The notes under the pieces: model-generated | The model's database searches: none | Seen by the model: the letters and a program-made list of their open reading frames with translations, nothing else | What the model was told of the DNA's origin: nothing | Part shown: positions 1-9,615 of the stretch, piece after piece | Layout of the letters: each line of letters begins with the position of its first letter | Numbering within the stretch: the first letter of the stretch is position 1 | NCBI GenBank assembly: GCA_001724265.1 | Contig: MEDY01000053.1 | Location: 44,087-108,086 of the forward strand | From: Rhizaria sp. SCN 62-66 | Lineage: Eukaryota > Rhizaria, unplaced | Length of the DNA: 64,000 bases | Direction of reading: 5' to 3' | Translations under genes and position numbers: made by a program

Positions 1-1485
1 GGCGTCGACCTCCGCACGGTAGCCGTAGACGGTGAGCACCATGCCGGGACGCAGCGCGAAGACGGCCGCCAGCGGATTGGCGCGCGTGCTGACCGCGCCG
101 ACCCCGGCCGCGCCCACGGGTCCCAGGCCCACGCCAGGAGTCTCCTTGTCGCTGCTGCTCGCGTCACCGGAGTTGCTCGCAGCGCCGTTCGCCGCGGCGG
201 CGTGGCTGCCAGGCGCTCGCTTGCCCCTGGCTGCGGCGGCCGCGGCGGCGATGCTGCTGTTGAGCGCGGCGGCCTCGGTCGACGGCACGTGCACGCGCGA
301 GTGCACCAGCGCAGAGCACCACGATAGCAGCGCGGGCGGCAGCCGCACGGGCCCCTCAACCGACGCGGCGCTCGCGGGCGCGCCGTCGCTCTCGGCCTGC
401 GCGAGCGCCTGCGCCTGGGCCTGCGCGAGCTCGGCCGCGATGTGCTCCTCGGTGGTGTTGTCCAGCGTCGCCTGCATCCACTGCAGCACCTTCATCGTCG
501 CGCGCGCGCCCAGCGACGCGCCCTGCGCCGTGCGCGTCCAGCGCTCCTCGGCCACCACAGTCTCCTGCCGCGCCAGCAGCGTGAGCAGGGCCTCCATGAG
601 CCCCGCGGAGACGGGCCGCGCGGCCGCGGCGGAGGACCGGTGCAGCAGGGTCGCGGCCGGGAACGCGGCGGCGGCGGCGGCGGCGGGGGAGGCGACGTCA
701 ATGCCGCCCGCGCCAGACGCGGCCGCCGAGGCTGAGGTCGCCGAGACGAAGGGGATCACCACGGTCGCGATCGGGATGAGGTCGTGCGCGGCCAGCACGG
801 ACGCGGAGGCGAAGGCCGGCGAGGCGGGCACCACGGGGGGCCTCGCCACCGACGTCGCACCGCCGACACTGAGCCCGGCGGCCGTGTCGGCGGCGGCGGC
901 CGCGGCGGCGGAGGCAGCGGCAATGGCCGAGGCGGCGGCGCGGGTGTTAGCGGCGCGCGGGGCCGTGGCGGCGGCGTGCGTGACTTCGATGGTCTTGAGG
1001 GAGAGCAGCAGCGGCAGCTGCGAGGGCAGCTGCTGCACCGAGACGAGCGGCGATGTGTTGACGTGGAACAGCGACGAGGCCGAGAGCTCCAGCGCGGGCA
1101 GCGACGCGTGGAACAGCACGGGTGTCGCCGCGCTCGCGCTCGCGCTCGCACTCGCGCTGGCGTTGATGCTGTCATTGCTGCTCTCGTCTGCGCTCGAGCC
1201 GTTCGGAGACGGCGAGGACGAGTACAGGCGGCGCAGGGACGCAGGGGCGGGCAGGCAGGCGCTGGAAAACGCCAAAGACGCCGGACGGAGGGGCGCAGAA
1301 GCGCGGGCGCGGGTGGGAAGGAGGCAACGGGACGCAGAGATTGTAGCCGACGATGGGAGCGGCGGTGCGAGACCGACCGCAGTCTTCGCCGTAGCCGTGG
1401 AGCTCTTGCTGGCCAGGGGGAGTGAGACGGGGAAGACGCGGAGCGCAGCGGCCCGGGCGCCGAGGCGCGCGCGGAGAGAGAACAT
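1..1485 (-). CDS. Unrecognised mitochondrial-targeted protein, 3' end beyond window
   Basis: Reading the minus strand from the ATG at 1485-1483 gives 495 codons without a stop up to the window edge, so the C-terminus is missing. The N-terminus (MFSLRARLGARAAALRVFP) is rich in Arg, Ala and Leu with no acidic residue for about 90 residues. It ends in RRLYSSS, a typical mitochondrial processing context, so I infer a matrix or inner-membrane protein. A (Ser-Ala)n tract lies near residues 108-120 and Ala-rich spacers follow. The more ordered part, about residues 300-400, contains LMEALLTLLARQETVVAEER and a Gln/Ala helix. The last visible part reads NPLAAVFALRPGMVLTVYGY. I do not recognise the family. 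The minus strand is preferred to the equally long plus-strand frame because it has a credible presequence and less Cys/Ser/Arg-rich composition. It is divergent from the 7TM gene to its right. Confidence 0.6.
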   Translation of the reverse strand, partial: MFSLRARLGARAAALRVFPVSLPLASKSSTATAKTAVGLAPPLPSSATISASRCLLPTRARASAPLRPASLAFSSACLPAPASLRRLYSSSPSPNGSSADESSNDSINASASASASASAATPVLFHASLPALELSASSLFHVNTSPLVSVQQLPSQLPLLLSLKTIEVTHAAATAPRAANTRAAASAIAAASAAAAAAADTAAGLSVGGATSVARPPVVPASPAFASASVLAAHDLIPIATVVIPFVSATSASAAASGAGGIDVASPAAAAAAAFPAATLLHRSSAAAARPVSAGLMEALLTLLARQETVVAEERWTRTAQGASLGARATMKVLQWMQATLDNTTEEHIAAELAQAQAQALAQAESDGAPASAASVEGPVRLPPALLSWCSALVHSRVHVPSTEAAALNSSIAAAAAAARGKRAPGSHAAAANGAASNSGDASSSDKETPGVGLGPVGAAGVGAVSTRANPLAAVFALRPGMVLTVYGYRAEVDA

Positions 1486-2167
1486 ACCCTGAGGAAGGAA
1501 GGAGGGAAGAGGGAGAGGCGCCGCCTTGCTAGCCACAGAGGTGGAGGACGCTACTCTTGAGAAAACTCGGGGTCTGCGTGGCGAATACAGAAGTAGACAA
1601 GATATCAGCAAGCGGAAAAGTTAGAAAAAAGCACAAAAAATCAATACACAATAGGCTTGCAAAGCGGAGTGATTGTTGCAGAGAGGTCTACAGCACGGCG
1701 AGAGCGAGATTTCAATCGGTCGGGGTAGCAGAACGTGGTGAGATCCGGCGGGATTTGCGCGCGGTAATCACACAACCGCGCAAAATGCACAAAATGGGTT
1801 AGCTATTACACGCCGTAGAAATGCTAACCAAGCGTGTTAGGGCGTATAACAACGATCCACCGAGTCGACTGCCTTGCCGAACGACTTAGTCCCCCCAAGC
1901 CACCACTTTCGCGAGTCCGCAGCGCTGCGGCCGCTGCATCGAAAACGTGCCTGAGGATATCGTGAATCAAAAGCACAATATATCGATGCATTCCCATCCG
2001 TTTCCGCACTTGAGACGCCTTTGACAGGATATTTTAGTAGTGTTTATACCTTATTCAAACAATTATGCATGCCTCACGCTCGTTCTCTGTGCCCTAAATC
2101 TTTCCCCAAACAGGTCACCCCTCGCGTCACCCCCAGTCTATCTCGATCGGCAGCCCGGGCTCTCACG
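1486..2167. other. Divergent intergenic/promoter region
   Basis: This is about 680 bases between two genes transcribed away from each other. GC content falls sharply relative to the flanking exons. Only short AT-rich frames occur, with no conserved protein. The last 100 bases before the ATG at 2168 are pyrimidine-rich and look like a 5' leader. I see no tRNA fold or tandem repeat. Confidence 0.5.
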
Positions 2168-3981
2168 ATGCGCGCTGACCGCGAAACCTCCCGCCTGCTG
2201 CGCGAGGGCAGCTCTTCGGCCGCGGCCACGTCTTCCCTGTACGACGGCGGCGACGACACGGACCACGGCGCCCACTCGGAGGCAGCCCCCATCCTAGTCA
2301 AGGCCAACAACTCCAACACCGCCATGAGCTCTGCGGACAACGCGCAGTCCTTTGGCACCGCGTCGGGGGGCTTCTACGCCCCCAGCGCGGGCTCGGGCGA
2401 CTACTACGCGCTCTCGGACGCGGACGTGGACCCCGAGCACCTGCGTCAGTTCGACCTCGTCGTCTCGATGCGCCAGGTCGACGTGATCCGCGGCCCAGTC
2501 AAGGGCATCCCCGCACTCGACCTCTTCATGTCCTGGTGCGCCTTCTGCGGCGTGCTACCCAGCGCCGCGCTCTTCCACCCCACCTCGGGCACGCTCGACC
2601 TGCGCTCGCTCATGATCCTCTCCTACCGCGCCTTCTTGTGGCTCGCGCTCGTCTTCATGACGCTCGTCGACATCGTCCACGCCGTGTCCCGTGAGGGCCC
2701 CTCGGCCTGGACCGCCGTCTCTATTGCCGTCTTTATGTTCCTCGCCTGCGCCGCGTCCTTCGGGCTTGCGCGCGACGTGTTGCGGCGCCAGGTCATCCAG
2801 ACGCGTGTGACCCAGGTGCTCACTAACTCAGGCGACCCCGAGCTCTCGCGCTCCTACCTCTCGGCGCGCTTCTACTTCTCGCTGGGCTTCGCCGTGCTCG
2901 TCACCGCGCTGGGCGTTGTCGCCGACGTGCTTGACAGCTCCGCTTTCCTCCAGGACTCGTCTTCTCCACTCTCGTTGCGTCTGGGCCCCGGCGGCATCCT
3001 GCTGTACCGCGTCGCCTCCTTCTTCGTTCAGCTGCAGGTCACGGTGGGCATCACGGTCATCTCCGCGCTGCTTAGCGTCTTCCAGGTCCGCGTGCTCTCG
3101 GCCGCGCGTGCGCTCACCGTCGAGGAGGAGACCACGTCGGTCGAGCAGGCCATTCGCCGCCTCATCGACCTCGACATTACCGTTTCGCACGCCGCGCACA
3201 AGTACGCGCGCGACATGGCTATCGTGCTCCTCAGCTTCATCCTCAAGTTCTTCCTATCTGCAGTCTACCAGGTTCGTCATATTACGACAATATATACCGT
3301 CTTTGCGCTTCGTATCATGCTACTCGTGTTAAGTCGTCTTTTGGTTCAGGTTTTAGTTCCGAATCTCCATATATCTCACCACAAATCATTTTTCTCTTCT
3401 TTCCTGCTTTACTCTTCTTGCGATGCATCTTTGTCCTCCCTCAGGTGACGTCCAACTCGAAGGACCGCTTCATCGCGCGCGAGCAGTTCGGCGTCGCGGC
3501 AGCCATCGACATGGTCGTGCAGCCGGGCATCGCGGCGCTCTTCCTGCTCATCTCCATCGGCGTGCTGAACCAGGAGATCGAGTACCTGCTCAAGGTCTGC
3601 GCGCGCTTTAGGTACGTCACGCGAAACACGCACATTTGTCATCGGTGAGATACTGTATAGCTGCATATCAATGCTGGCTTTCGAGTTTCACTTTGTATTA
3701 CGCTGTTTTATAATTGCCCTATATCACAGAACATTCGATATCTCACAATACCCCCATAACCGCTTTCTGTCTCTTTGCCCTTGTACAGTTTGCGCCAGCG
3801 GTCGAAGCCGCAGCACGACAAGAAGCTGGTTAAGGAGCTGCAGACGTACTCGAAGAACGGTGATTTCGATTTCCGCCTCTACGGCTTCGCGGTGACGCTG
3901 TCGACGGTGTGGAAGCTCGTCGCCGTGTCCGTGTCGACATACATCCTCCTGCTCCGCTTTAAGCGCTGGGGCATCATCTAA
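2168..3981 (+). CDS. Seven-transmembrane gustatory-receptor-like (GRL) protein
   Basis: Three exons (2168-3271, 3445-3611, 3789-3981) give 487 residues. The donors are GTTCGT and GTACGT, both acceptors are CAG, and the phases agree (0, then 2). A roughly 100-residue hydrophilic N-terminus is followed by a segment ending CAFCGVLP and seven hydrophobic helices. The helices centre on LWLALVFMTLV, AVSIAVFMFLACA, FAVLVTALGVV, VTVGITVISALL, IVLLSFILKFF, IAALFLLISIGVL and the last one, ending STYILLLRF. An N-terminal 'GxxP' segment, seven helices, long cytoplasmic loops and a C-terminal TY-hydrophobic-x-F signature match the insect gustatory/odorant receptor superfamily. That family has GRL homologues in protists and plants and forms tetrameric ligand-gated cation channels. 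The spacing in TYILLLRF is one residue shorter than the insect TYhhhhhQF motif, and Arg replaces Gln. Function as a channel is inferred. ATG 2168 is preferred over an upstream in-frame ATG because the GC-rich coding composition starts there. A different 7TM family remains possible. Confidence 0.6.
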
Positions 3982-4212
3982 GCATCCGCGACGCTTCACT
4001 GCGCTTAATGGGCTACAAAGCAAGCAAGCGACTGCACGTGCTCATTGCGAGCTGTAGTTGTTGTGACAGGTGGGGTGTGTACGAGTAATACCTAGGAGTA
4101 ATAAGAACAAATTATGATTTATTGACTATTTTAATACAGAATGATATGAGTAATGAAAACAAGAAGCGAAATTGGAGCCTTGTCACTGACACTGAACTAG
4201 GAGAAGAAGAAA

Positions 4213-4240
4213 AACGATGTGTATTAATCAACACATCGTT
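4213..4240. repeat. Perfect 10-bp inverted repeat (hairpin)
   Basis: AACGATGTGT at 4213-4222 is exactly complementary to ACACATCGTT at 4231-4240, with an 8-base AT-rich loop. It lies about 230 bases downstream of the 7TM gene stop and 170 bases upstream of the helicase-like gene. It could be an RNA hairpin in a UTR or a binding palindrome. No function can be assigned. Confidence 0.6.
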
Positions 4241-4251
4241 GTCTGGGTCAA

Positions 4252-4403
4252 GATATTCGCGTCATTGTTGCTTCTCCCTAGATGCATAATTGCATTATAT
4301 TATTGTCAACTTACATGGAACATATTGTATTGGCTACTTAATTTTCTGACATGAGACTAACTATGATAAACTCATCGAGATATTTGTGTCATTGTTTCTT
4401 CTC
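4252..4403 (+). repeat. Imperfect 25-bp direct repeat flanking the leader of the helicase-like gene
   Basis: The 25 bases at 4252-4276 (starting GATATTCGCGTCATTG) recur at 4379-4403 with about three substitutions (starting GATATTTGTGTCATTG). The second copy ends in CTTCTC, directly before AACAG and the ATG at 4411, and resembles a polypyrimidine tract plus 3' splice site. The first copy is followed by CCCTAG. The pair may be a duplicated acceptor region or a duplicated regulatory element in the 5' leader. Confidence 0.5.
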
Positions 4404-4410
4404 AACAGCG

Positions 4411-7400
4411 ATGTGGCGGCAGCGTGTTTTGGCTGCCCAATCGCAGCCCACCGCTCTTTCCACAACTTCCCCGCCCACCCCGGCGTCTCCCACAGTCGCC
4501 CCCGCATTGTCAGCTCTTGCCCCTGCGCGCCACATAGAGCCCGCAGTTGACCGTGATACCGCGTCAACCTGGGGAGACGAAGACGAGCTATCACAACTTC
4601 AAGCCTCGACAATATCTGCTTCCGCGGCTCATGTCGCTGCTGCTGTTAGCTCTGCAGACATGAGTGCATCGCAGCAACAGCGCAAGCGACGCGGCAGCGC
4701 CAAGCTTGCGGCGCCCGCGCTCCAGCCGACCTCTGAGGCGTCCCTCCGCAGCGAAAGCGCCGCCACCGCATGGCTCTCGTTTACCCCCCACCCGGTGTTT
4801 CCCGCCAAACTCGTGCGCCTCTCCTCCCTCTTCCCCCCGCCGCTCACCGCAGCGACGCCGCGATCCCCGGCCGACGCGGCGCAGGGCAGGGCGACGGTGG
4901 CGCTGCTGCCGCAGCCGCTGTCCGCGCCCGCGCTCGCAAGCGCCGCGCTGGTCGCGCTGGCCGACGGTCGTTCGCGTCCTCTTCCCGTCCCTCGGTCAAG
5001 CGCTCTCCAAGGCCAGGCCGCCGCAGGTGCCGCTGGCGGCGCGCGCGCTGCGTCGGCCGTGGCGTCGCTGGCGCTGGCGCCGCGGTTCGCGGCCGCGCCG
5101 CTGCTGCTCGTCGACGGCGACCGCGGCCGCCGCGCCGCCGCCGCGGCCCGCCTGCGGGTGCTGCTGCCGACGGCCGTCGTCGCGACGACGGCCAGAGCGG
5201 CGGCCGGGCAGGCAGCGCCGCCGCATGCTGCTGCGAGCAACGCTGTTGTAGAGTCTGACGACGACGGCGACGGCGACGGCGACGGCGATACCGACTCGAG
5301 CGGCGCTACCGATTCGAGCGGCGTTAGCGCAAGTGGTGCCTGCGCAGCCACGATCGCGCCGCCGCCGCCGCTCGTGCTGCTGCTGTCTGCGCGCGCCGCG
5401 CTTGCGTTCGTGCGGCGGCAGCGGCGCGTCCCCGGCAACGCGCCCACCGTCATCCTCGCCCCGGCGACCGCGTGCTCAATCCCACGGTCACAGTCGCTCT
5501 CTGCGGAGGACACGGCAAGGGTGCTGTTGCAGCTGCTCTGCGCGCTGCCACGGAGGCACAGGCCTGCGGTGCTGGCGCTGGCGGAGACTGAGGCAGAGGC
5601 GGCGGTCACAGCTGCGGCGGCGAATGCTGCTGTCACCGCTGTTTCAACTATTCCACAGCCAAAGCCAACGTCCAGCTCTAAGTCGAAGCAGCTGCAGGTT
5701 TCCCCGAATGTATGCACTCTTGGTGTGAGGGTTGTGGAGTGGGATTGCACTTATAACCCGCCTTTTACACGCGTATTCTCTGCTACAGACGATCACGAGC
5801 AGCTATCACATGACTCTGACCAGCAACTCATGGGTTTGGCGACTCTAACACTCCAGTCCTCTGTGGCAAAGTCATCCGCCCCCGCTGCTTCTGTCGCGGA
5901 GACGGTGGCCGAGGCAGTGCTCTCGCTGCTGGTCGGCGACAGCGACGCTACCGTCGACGCGGCCGTGGCTGCCGCGAAGCAGCGGGACGCCGCGGCTGTG
6001 CGCGCGCGCTGGGCCCGGACGCAGGCTCTGCGGGCCGCGGCTGCCGTCAACACGAACAAGACGGACATCGACGCGAGCAGCGGTGAGAGCAGCGATGTTG
6101 ATGTCATTGAGAGCGGCGACGACAACGCCGAGAGTGCAAGCGACAGCGACGTGATCACGCTGTCCGACAGCGACGACGACAATACTCACATCGCGACTAA
6201 GAAGAACACGAACGCAAACGCTCTCTTGATGCGCGACCACGATAGCGGTAGCGACAGCGACGCGACTCCGCGGAGCAAGGCGTTGACGCAAGCTCTGCCG
6301 CGCCCGCCTCTTCCCCCGCATGCCTTGACGGCCGCCGCAGCGACCGCGGTAGCGTCTCTCTCAGTCACGCACAGACCCGCAACCGCGCTGACTGCGGCGG
6401 CCGTGGCGGCGGTGCTCGCGACCAGGGACGCGCGCGCGCTCGTCACTACAGTCACCGCGCTGCCGAAACCGGCTCCGGTCTTTGCCACCGCTGCCGCCGC
6501 CGCCGCGCAGTCCGCGGCGCAGTGCGGGGATGTCGCGGTGTACTTGCCCGACGCCGCCGCGGCGCGGCTGTGCGCGCGCTTGCTCTCGGTGGCCGCCGCT
6601 GACTGGCCCCCCGGCCCCGCGCCCGCGCCCGCGGTGCTGCTGCTGCAGCCCGGGGACGCTGCCGCCGCGGTCGCCGCCGAGGCCGACGCGGCGGACACGG
6701 CGGCCGCGGCCGCGCACGCGCGCCGCCGCCGCGAGCGCAGTCGCGCGGAAGGCCGCAGTCTTAGCAGTCTCGATGCAGAGCCCACGGAGTCCTCCGCGGA
6801 CGCAGACCGGCCGTGGCGGCGACCTCGGCGCGTGTTCGTGACTGGCGCGCCGCTGGCGGCCTTGAGCGGCGTGCCGGCCGTGCGCGTCGCGGTCGACGCA
6901 GCGCGCGTGGCCCTGCCGTGGGCCTTTTTTCTGCCGCCGCACTCGACAGCGACTGCTGCAGTCACTGCTGCTGCTTCCGTCGCTGCTGTTGTCGCGGCCG
7001 CGCAGCGGTGGGCCACCGCGGCGGGCGCGAGTGTCGCGCTCGAGACGGCGACGCCGCGGTGGCTGTCGCATCGCCGCGCCCAGCTCGTCGCGGCCGGCCC
7101 CGCCGCTGCGCCTGTGTTGCACCTGGGCGCCAACGATACCCAAGGGGACGACAGTGAAACCGCGAATGGCGGCGGCAGTGGCGGCGAGTACGGCGTGTAC
7201 ATCACACTCGGCAGTGCCCTTGCGCCGCGCAGTGCACGTGACAACGAGCTTGGCAGTGATGCGTTTACTCTCAGTGACTGCGAGCGTGGATTGATGTCGC
7301 CGGCACTCGCTCTTGCTGCCTTGGCGTCGCCGCCGCACCTGCTGCCAACCACAAACGCGTTTGCGCGCGCTCGCGCTCTCGCTACACTGGCCTCATTGCA

Positions 7401-9357
7401 ACTGCTTACACCGACCTCAGGTAACAACAGTCACAGTCTGAATCTGTCCGCGAGCGCCGCTTCGATGGAGACTCCTGCCATCTCACTGCTGGGCTCGCTT
7501 GTCGCCGCACTGAGCCCGCCGCTGCCACCGTTTTTAGCGCGTGGTCTCTTGCTTGCGCTCCGTGCCGGCTGCGCTGCCACATTCGCCGCGCTTGCTGCCG
7601 TCATCTCAGTCTCTCTCGAAGCATCCGCTGTTAATGACAGCAACGAAAGCAATAACGATGACAGTGATGCAAGCGTGAAACATGATGACTCTCTGACTGG
7701 AGTCGACCCGCTGCGTGTGTTCTCGCCCCGCCGCGCCGCCGCCGCCCGCACGCGCGCGTTTGCAACCACCCGCGGCCGCTCCGCGCTGCGCGGGGTGCGC
7801 CAGGGCCGCCGCGCGGCGGGCGACGCGGTGCGCGCGCTCTCGCTCGCGGGCAGCTTCGCCAACGACAGCGCGGCTGCGAACGCCGCCGTGGTCGCCGTGG
7901 CGGCTGCGACGACTGCTGCGACGTCGAACAGCGCAGGCGGCCTGAGCAACAGCGGTAGCAGCGGCAACGGCGGCGGGGCGTTTGTTGCGACTGGAGACGT
8001 TGGCGCTTTGTGGGGCGGTGACATCACAGCTTTGTGCGCTGTCATGGCCGAGGCACAGCGGCAACGGCAGTTGGCGACTGACCCACGCCACATCAGTTCG
8101 AAGAGCAGCAACGACTCTCGTACTAGTAGCAAGCGAGGGCGCTTTGACGTGCGACACGAGCGTGACAGTGAAAGCGACCGCAGTGCGAGTGATGACCACG
8201 GCGGCAGCGACGACGACGTTTACATCGGCGCCCGCCCTCTCGCCAGCCCCATAGCTGCGACCGGGGCAAAGTCATCGAAAGCACGGAAATCAGGGAAATC
8301 TGTCTCCGCAGTGGATCCAACTGACGACAGTGCAGCTGTTGCCAAGTGGGCCCGCGGGGCTGGCCTGAACGCGCCCACGGTCACTGCGGCGCTGCGGCGG
8401 CTTGACTTCCTGCAGACCCGCCTCGCCCGTCTCGCACCGCTCACGCTGGACGCTCTGCGCCAAGCCGAGGTCGACGCCGCGCTGTCTGCCTCGACTGCCG
8501 CGACGACCGCAACTGCAGTAGTCGCAGACACGACCGCTGCGACCGCGGCAGCAGCTGCGCTGTTCGACGCCGCGTCGGCGCGCGTCCCCGGGCTGCGCGC
8601 AGCGCACGCGGCCCCGCACGCGCTGCGCGCCGCCGCGGACGAGTGCGGCACCGCCGAGGCCCGCGCCCGCGCCGCGCTGTGTCTGCTGGCGGGCGGTGCG
8701 GCGGCCGCCGCGGCGGCGTACGTCGGCGTCCGCGTGCGCGCGGCGACAGGCACCGCGGGCCACGCGTGGGCCCCGCTGGCTGCCGGCGGCGCCGATGCGG
8801 GCGTCGTGCTATTTGCCGACGACGAGAGCGCGCTGACAGCTGCGATCCCAGAGACTAACGCCCCCGCAGCAGCAGGGACAGGGGCCGTGACTTCTGCAGT
8901 GCCTCTTGTTGTGGCTTTCCTCGCTGTTGAGATGGACCCTGCATCACTCTCAGAAGTATCACAGTCACAACGACGTTCGCAGTCTCACACTGCTCAGGGC
9001 GTGATGCGCGGCGTGTTTCCCGTCGCAGACCCTGCGCTGTTGCCCGCGCTTGCCCCGCACGTGTTCACATCTCCATCGTACTCTACAGCAGCAGCTGCCG
9101 CAACAGCAGCGGGGACCCGCAACGGTAGCAGCTCAACCAGTCAAACTGCGAGTGTCAACGACGGCGGGCTCGAACAAGTGCTCGACGCTGCTGTCGCCCG
9201 CGTCATTGCGCGCGAGACGGGCGCTGCGCTGCCTGATGCGGTTGAGGCGGAGGCTGCTGCGGATGCGGACCGGTACGACATCAGGCGCGGGGTGGGGCGC
9301 GAGCGCGTGATTCAGTCAGGGCCTGAGAAAGGAAAAATCCTGCGTGACGTATTTTAA
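4411..9357 (+). CDS. Divergent DEAH/RHA-type helicase-like protein lacking catalytic motifs
   Basis: A single open frame of 1,648 residues. Ordered features follow a DEAH-box helicase. The Walker A position reads LLLVDGDRGRRA (about 231-242). The motif II position reads TVILAPATAC (346-355), and the motif III position reads VLALAETE (387-394). The second RecA-like domain has GDVAVYLP, then RRVFVTGAPLAALSGVP (about 806-822) and VAVDAARV, where motifs V and its neighbour should be. The motif VI position reads HRRAQLVAAG (887-896) instead of QRxGRxGR. The HA2 and ratchet region (about 962-1072) is well kept, including LLGSLVAALSPPLPPFLARG. The C-terminus keeps a WARGAGLN...ALRRL helix and an OB-fold end with VVAFLAVEM and DPALLPALAPHVF. 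Acidic Ser/Asp linkers separate the domains. Family helicases remodel spliceosomes or other RNPs; here ATPase activity looks lost, suggesting a scaffold. ATG 4411 was chosen over one 60 bases upstream because CTTCTCAACAG just before it resembles a 3' splice site. Confidence 0.6.
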   Translation: MWRQRVLAAQSQPTALSTTSPPTPASPTVAPALSALAPARHIEPAVDRDTASTWGDEDELSQLQASTISASAAHVAAAVSSADMSASQQQRKRRGSAKLAAPALQPTSEASLRSESAATAWLSFTPHPVFPAKLVRLSSLFPPPLTAATPRSPADAAQGRATVALLPQPLSAPALASAALVALADGRSRPLPVPRSSALQGQAAAGAAGGARAASAVASLALAPRFAAAPLLLVDGDRGRRAAAAARLRVLLPTAVVATTARAAAGQAAPPHAAASNAVVESDDDGDGDGDGDTDSSGATDSSGVSASGACAATIAPPPPLVLLLSARAALAFVRRQRRVPGNAPTVILAPATACSIPRSQSLSAEDTARVLLQLLCALPRRHRPAVLALAETEAEAAVTAAAANAAVTAVSTIPQPKPTSSSKSKQLQVSPNVCTLGVRVVEWDCTYNPPFTRVFSATDDHEQLSHDSDQQLMGLATLTLQSSVAKSSAPAASVAETVAEAVLSLLVGDSDATVDAAVAAAKQRDAAAVRARWARTQALRAAAAVNTNKTDIDASSGESSDVDVIESGDDNAESASDSDVITLSDSDDDNTHIATKKNTNANALLMRDHDSGSDSDATPRSKALTQALPRPPLPPHALTAAAATAVASLSVTHRPATALTAAAVAAVLATRDARALVTTVTALPKPAPVFATAAAAAAQSAAQCGDVAVYLPDAAAARLCARLLSVAAADWPPGPAPAPAVLLLQPGDAAAAVAAEADAADTAAAAAHARRRRERSRAEGRSLSSLDAEPTESSADADRPWRRPRRVFVTGAPLAALSGVPAVRVAVDAARVALPWAFFLPPHSTATAAVTAAASVAAVVAAAQRWATAAGASVALETATPRWLSHRRAQLVAAGPAAAPVLHLGANDTQGDDSETANGGGSGGEYGVYITLGSALAPRSARDNELGSDAFTLSDCERGLMSPALALAALASPPHLLPTTNAFARARALATLASLQLLTPTSGNNSHSLNLSASAASMETPAISLLGSLVAALSPPLPPFLARGLLLALRAGCAATFAALAAVISVSLEASAVNDSNESNNDDSDASVKHDDSLTGVDPLRVFSPRRAAAARTRAFATTRGRSALRGVRQGRRAAGDAVRALSLAGSFANDSAAANAAVVAVAAATTAATSNSAGGLSNSGSSGNGGGAFVATGDVGALWGGDITALCAVMAEAQRQRQLATDPRHISSKSSNDSRTSSKRGRFDVRHERDSESDRSASDDHGGSDDDVYIGARPLASPIAATGAKSSKARKSGKSVSAVDPTDDSAAVAKWARGAGLNAPTVTAALRRLDFLQTRLARLAPLTLDALRQAEVDAALSASTAATTATAVVADTTAATAAAAALFDAASARVPGLRAAHAAPHALRAAADECGTAEARARAALCLLAGGAAAAAAAYVGVRVRAATGTAGHAWAPLAAGGADAGVVLFADDESALTAAIPETNAPAAAGTGAVTSAVPLVVAFLAVEMDPASLSEVSQSQRRSQSHTAQGVMRGVFPVADPALLPALAPHVFTSPSYSTAAAAATAAGTRNGSSSTSQTASVNDGGLEQVLDAAVARVIARETGAALPDAVEAEAAADADRYDIRRGVGRERVIQSGPEKGKILRDVF

Positions 9358-9615
9358 CAAAGGAGTGTCCATTTGTTCTTTAGTTTAAGGTATATAGTTT
9401 CTCAATGTTTATTTAGGTAATACGAATAAAATATCGTTTATTTTTATGTAGATACATGAATTGGCAATCATTTTGGCCATCATTTTGCAAGAAGAGTTCC
9501 AAGCATCCAATCACTCACCAAGAGCTCACCAATCGAAGCTTCCGAAGTTCTTCCAAACAACAATAGTCATAACAACACCTCCCCAGCGGTCTCAACACCG
9601 CGCTCAGACTCATTC

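Noticed and set aside
32-1492. A 486-codon plus-strand frame across the first gene
   Set aside because: It is antisense to a frame with a clear mitochondrial presequence. Its product is a Cys/Ser/Arg/Ala composition artefact of GC-rich DNA with no conserved segment.
1557-2009. Short frames in the 1486-2167 gap
   Set aside because: Low-GC random-looking peptides, with no homology pattern or splice support.
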